DNA of 5,857 bases, from contig JANXWN010000408.1 in NCBI GenBank assembly GCA_025351125.1, positions 1 through 5,857 on the forward strand, given 5' to 3'. This DNA is from Caulobacteraceae bacterium. Lineage in GTDB: Bacteria; Pseudomonadota; Alphaproteobacteria; Caulobacterales; Caulobacteraceae. Every line of letters begins with the position of its first letter. Within the stretch, counting starts at the first letter, position 1. Both the position numbers and the translations under genes were made by a program. The notes below the pieces were generated by a model, which saw only the letters and a list, made by a program, of their open reading frames with translations, had not been told where the DNA came from and did not search any database. Positions 4,458 to 5,857 of this stretch are shown here, piece by piece.

Positions 4458-5840
4458 GGGCGACGCTTCGCCAACGAGAGCCGCTAGTTTCCCGCTCATC
4501 TTCAGCCAAATCATGGCCGCCGCTCCAACGCTCAACCAGACCAGGGCCACGAGCTTGGCCAACGTCTCGGTGCTAAAAAGAACATAGCCGATGATGGCCG
4601 CGCCCACGACCGGCACGATGAGATGACGCACAAGCTGGCGGCTTCGACCCCGCAAAAAAAAGTGCACGATCACCGAGAGGTGCACCATCAAAAAGCCTGT
4701 CAACGCCCCCACGCTGACCACTGTGAGGAGAAGCTCCAGTTGGCTGACAAGGCTCAGTCCCAGAACAAGGGTGATGCCGGCCACCACGAGGGCGGCGTGC
4801 ACTGGCACGCCGCTGGCTGGGTTCACCCGCGACAGGAACCGGGGTAGTCGGCCGTCCCTGGCCATGCTGTACAAAAGTCGGGCCGTGGCCGCCTGAGCCA
4901 CCAGCGCGCCCGCGGCGCCGCCGAACAGCACCCCGAAGATGGAAATGACCCAACGCAAATGTGGCCCGCCCACGACATTACTGATCGTGAGGAAAGCTTG
5001 GTTGGTGAGATCGCCCGACGGGAAGCGAACCACTCCCAATACGAACAAGGAGGCCAGATAGGTCTGCGCCACGAACAGCAATGCCGCCAGCACAAGGGCC
5101 AAGATGGTCGCCCGCGCCACCGCCGGCGGGCCTCCCTTCGCCTCCTCCGAAAGCGTCGAGATTGCGTCAAAGCCAAGGAAGCTGATCGCCGCCACCGGCA
5201 GGGCGCTGAAGATCAACCCGGGCGTGACGTAGGCGCGATTAAAAAAAGGCCGCAAGCTCAGGTGAGCGCTCGCTACGCCACGCGACAAAGCGACGACCGC
5301 CAGCCCCATGAACAAAGCCAGCAACGCAAGCTGCAGCCCCAGCAGCAGCGCGTTGGCGCGCGCGGCGGTCTTTACGCCAACGACGTTTATCGCGGTGTTG
5401 AAAGACAGTAGAACCACCACCCACACGCCCTTTGGAACATCCGGTATGACGGCCTGAATGGCGACCGCGCAAATCACGTAAATCGCCGTCGGGATCAGCA
5501 AATAGTCGAGCAAAATGGCCCAGCCGGCCATGAACCCGGCCTCAACGCCGATACCACGGCCGGCATAGGTATAAACGGACCCCGCATTGGGAAAGGTGCG
5601 CGCCATGGTCATATAACTGATCGCGGTGAACAGCATGGCGACACAGCCCACCACGTAGACGAGCGGCACCATGCCGTGGCTATTGTTATAGACGATGCCG
5701 AACGTCGGGAACGGCGCGGTCGGCGCGATGAATACGAGACCGTAGATCAGCAGATCGCCAAACCCCAACGACCTCTTGAGCTCCTGCCGGTAGCCCGGGC
5801 CAGCCGCCGACGGGCGCAATTTCCCCACGGGGTCGGTCAT
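4455..5840 (-). CDS. APC-superfamily amino acid/polyamine permease, PuuP-like
   Basis: The 461-aa hydrophobic protein of about 12 predicted membrane segments belongs to the amino acid-polyamine-organocation superfamily of secondary importers in the inner membrane. Residues 1-24 are hydrophilic; the first membrane segment (about 27-45) holds the broken-helix region GLVFIAPTAPFPTFG. Family landmarks are LFTAISYMTMARTFPNAGSVYTYA (70-93), GFMAGWAILLDY (102-113), SFLGFDAISTLSEEAKGG (220-237, membrane segment 6) and ARLLYSMARDGRLP (about 320-333). Several of these match the E. coli putrescine importer PuuP (TFGIV, FTAISY, GSAYTYA, SFLGFDAVTTLSEE), so polyamine or amino acid uptake is likely. The substrate is not proven, and no polyamine-catabolism gene is nearby. 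The start is ATG at 5840-5838 with GGAG about 11 bases upstream; the frame stays open to the window edge, so an earlier start is possible. The stop lies in palindromic element 2. Confidence 0.9.
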   Translation of the reverse strand: MTDPVGKLRPSAAGPGYRQELKRSLGFGDLLIYGLVFIAPTAPFPTFGIVYNNSHGMVPLVYVVGCVAMLFTAISYMTMARTFPNAGSVYTYAGRGIGVEAGFMAGWAILLDYLLIPTAIYVICAVAIQAVIPDVPKGVWVVVLLSFNTAINVVGVKTAARANALLLGLQLALLALFMGLAVVALSRGVASAHLSLRPFFNRAYVTPGLIFSALPVAAISFLGFDAISTLSEEAKGGPPAVARATILALVLAALLFVAQTYLASLFVLGVVRFPSGDLTNQAFLTISNVVGGPHLRWVISIFGVLFGGAAGALVAQAATARLLYSMARDGRLPRFLSRVNPASGVPVHAALVVAGITLVLGLSLVSQLELLLTVVSVGALTGFLMVHLSVIVHFFLRGRSRQLVRHLIVPVVGAAIIGYVLFSTETLAKLVALVWLSVGAAAMIWLKMSGKLAALVGEASP

Positions 5841-5857
5841 CGGCGAACATGCTCCGG

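Noticed and set aside
4455..5840. Naming the permease puuP outright
   Set aside because: Similarity to PuuP is clear in several motifs, but related APC permeases with other substrates share them, and no putrescine-degradation genes lie in the window.

Overview
The window reads as chromosomal DNA of an alphaproteobacterium. The GreA starts with MEKVPMT, the form I associate with alphaproteobacterial GreA. The order carB - greA - trxB, interrupted here by one gene, also fits that class. The short palindromes with TAGAGC ends near 4344-4457 resemble repeats I recall from Hyphomicrobiales (Methylocystis/Beijerinckia-type genomes). That closer placement comes from memory and was not tested.

Layout. 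Positions 1-355 hold the 3' end of carB, the allosteric domain of carbamoyl-phosphate synthase. A 216-base gap follows, then a classical short-chain dehydrogenase/reductase (SDR) at 572-1351. Next is a two-gene unit, greA (1472-1945) and trxB (1964-2944), 18 bases apart and probably driven by a sigma-70-like promoter at 1372-1400. A gap of about 480 bases (2945-3428) has no convincing gene but several inverted repeats, a possible promoter and two very small open frames. It precedes a PAPS-dependent, SULT-like sulfotransferase (3429-4346). That gene converges on a PuuP-like APC-superfamily permease on the minus strand (4455-5840). Between the two converging genes lie two related imperfect palindromes of 51 and 52 bases, whose outermost TAG triplets supply the stop codons of both genes.

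How the genes relate. carB (arginine/pyrimidine precursor), greA (rescue of backtracked RNA polymerase) and trxB (thioredoxin reduction) are housekeeping genes. The SDR, sulfotransferase and permease look like accessory metabolic genes around them. Nothing in the window links these three into one pathway. I see no CRISPR array, tRNA, rRNA, transposase, toxin-antitoxin pair or defence gene. The most notable structure is the paired palindromic element at the convergent junction. I do not see an undescribed multi-gene system here.
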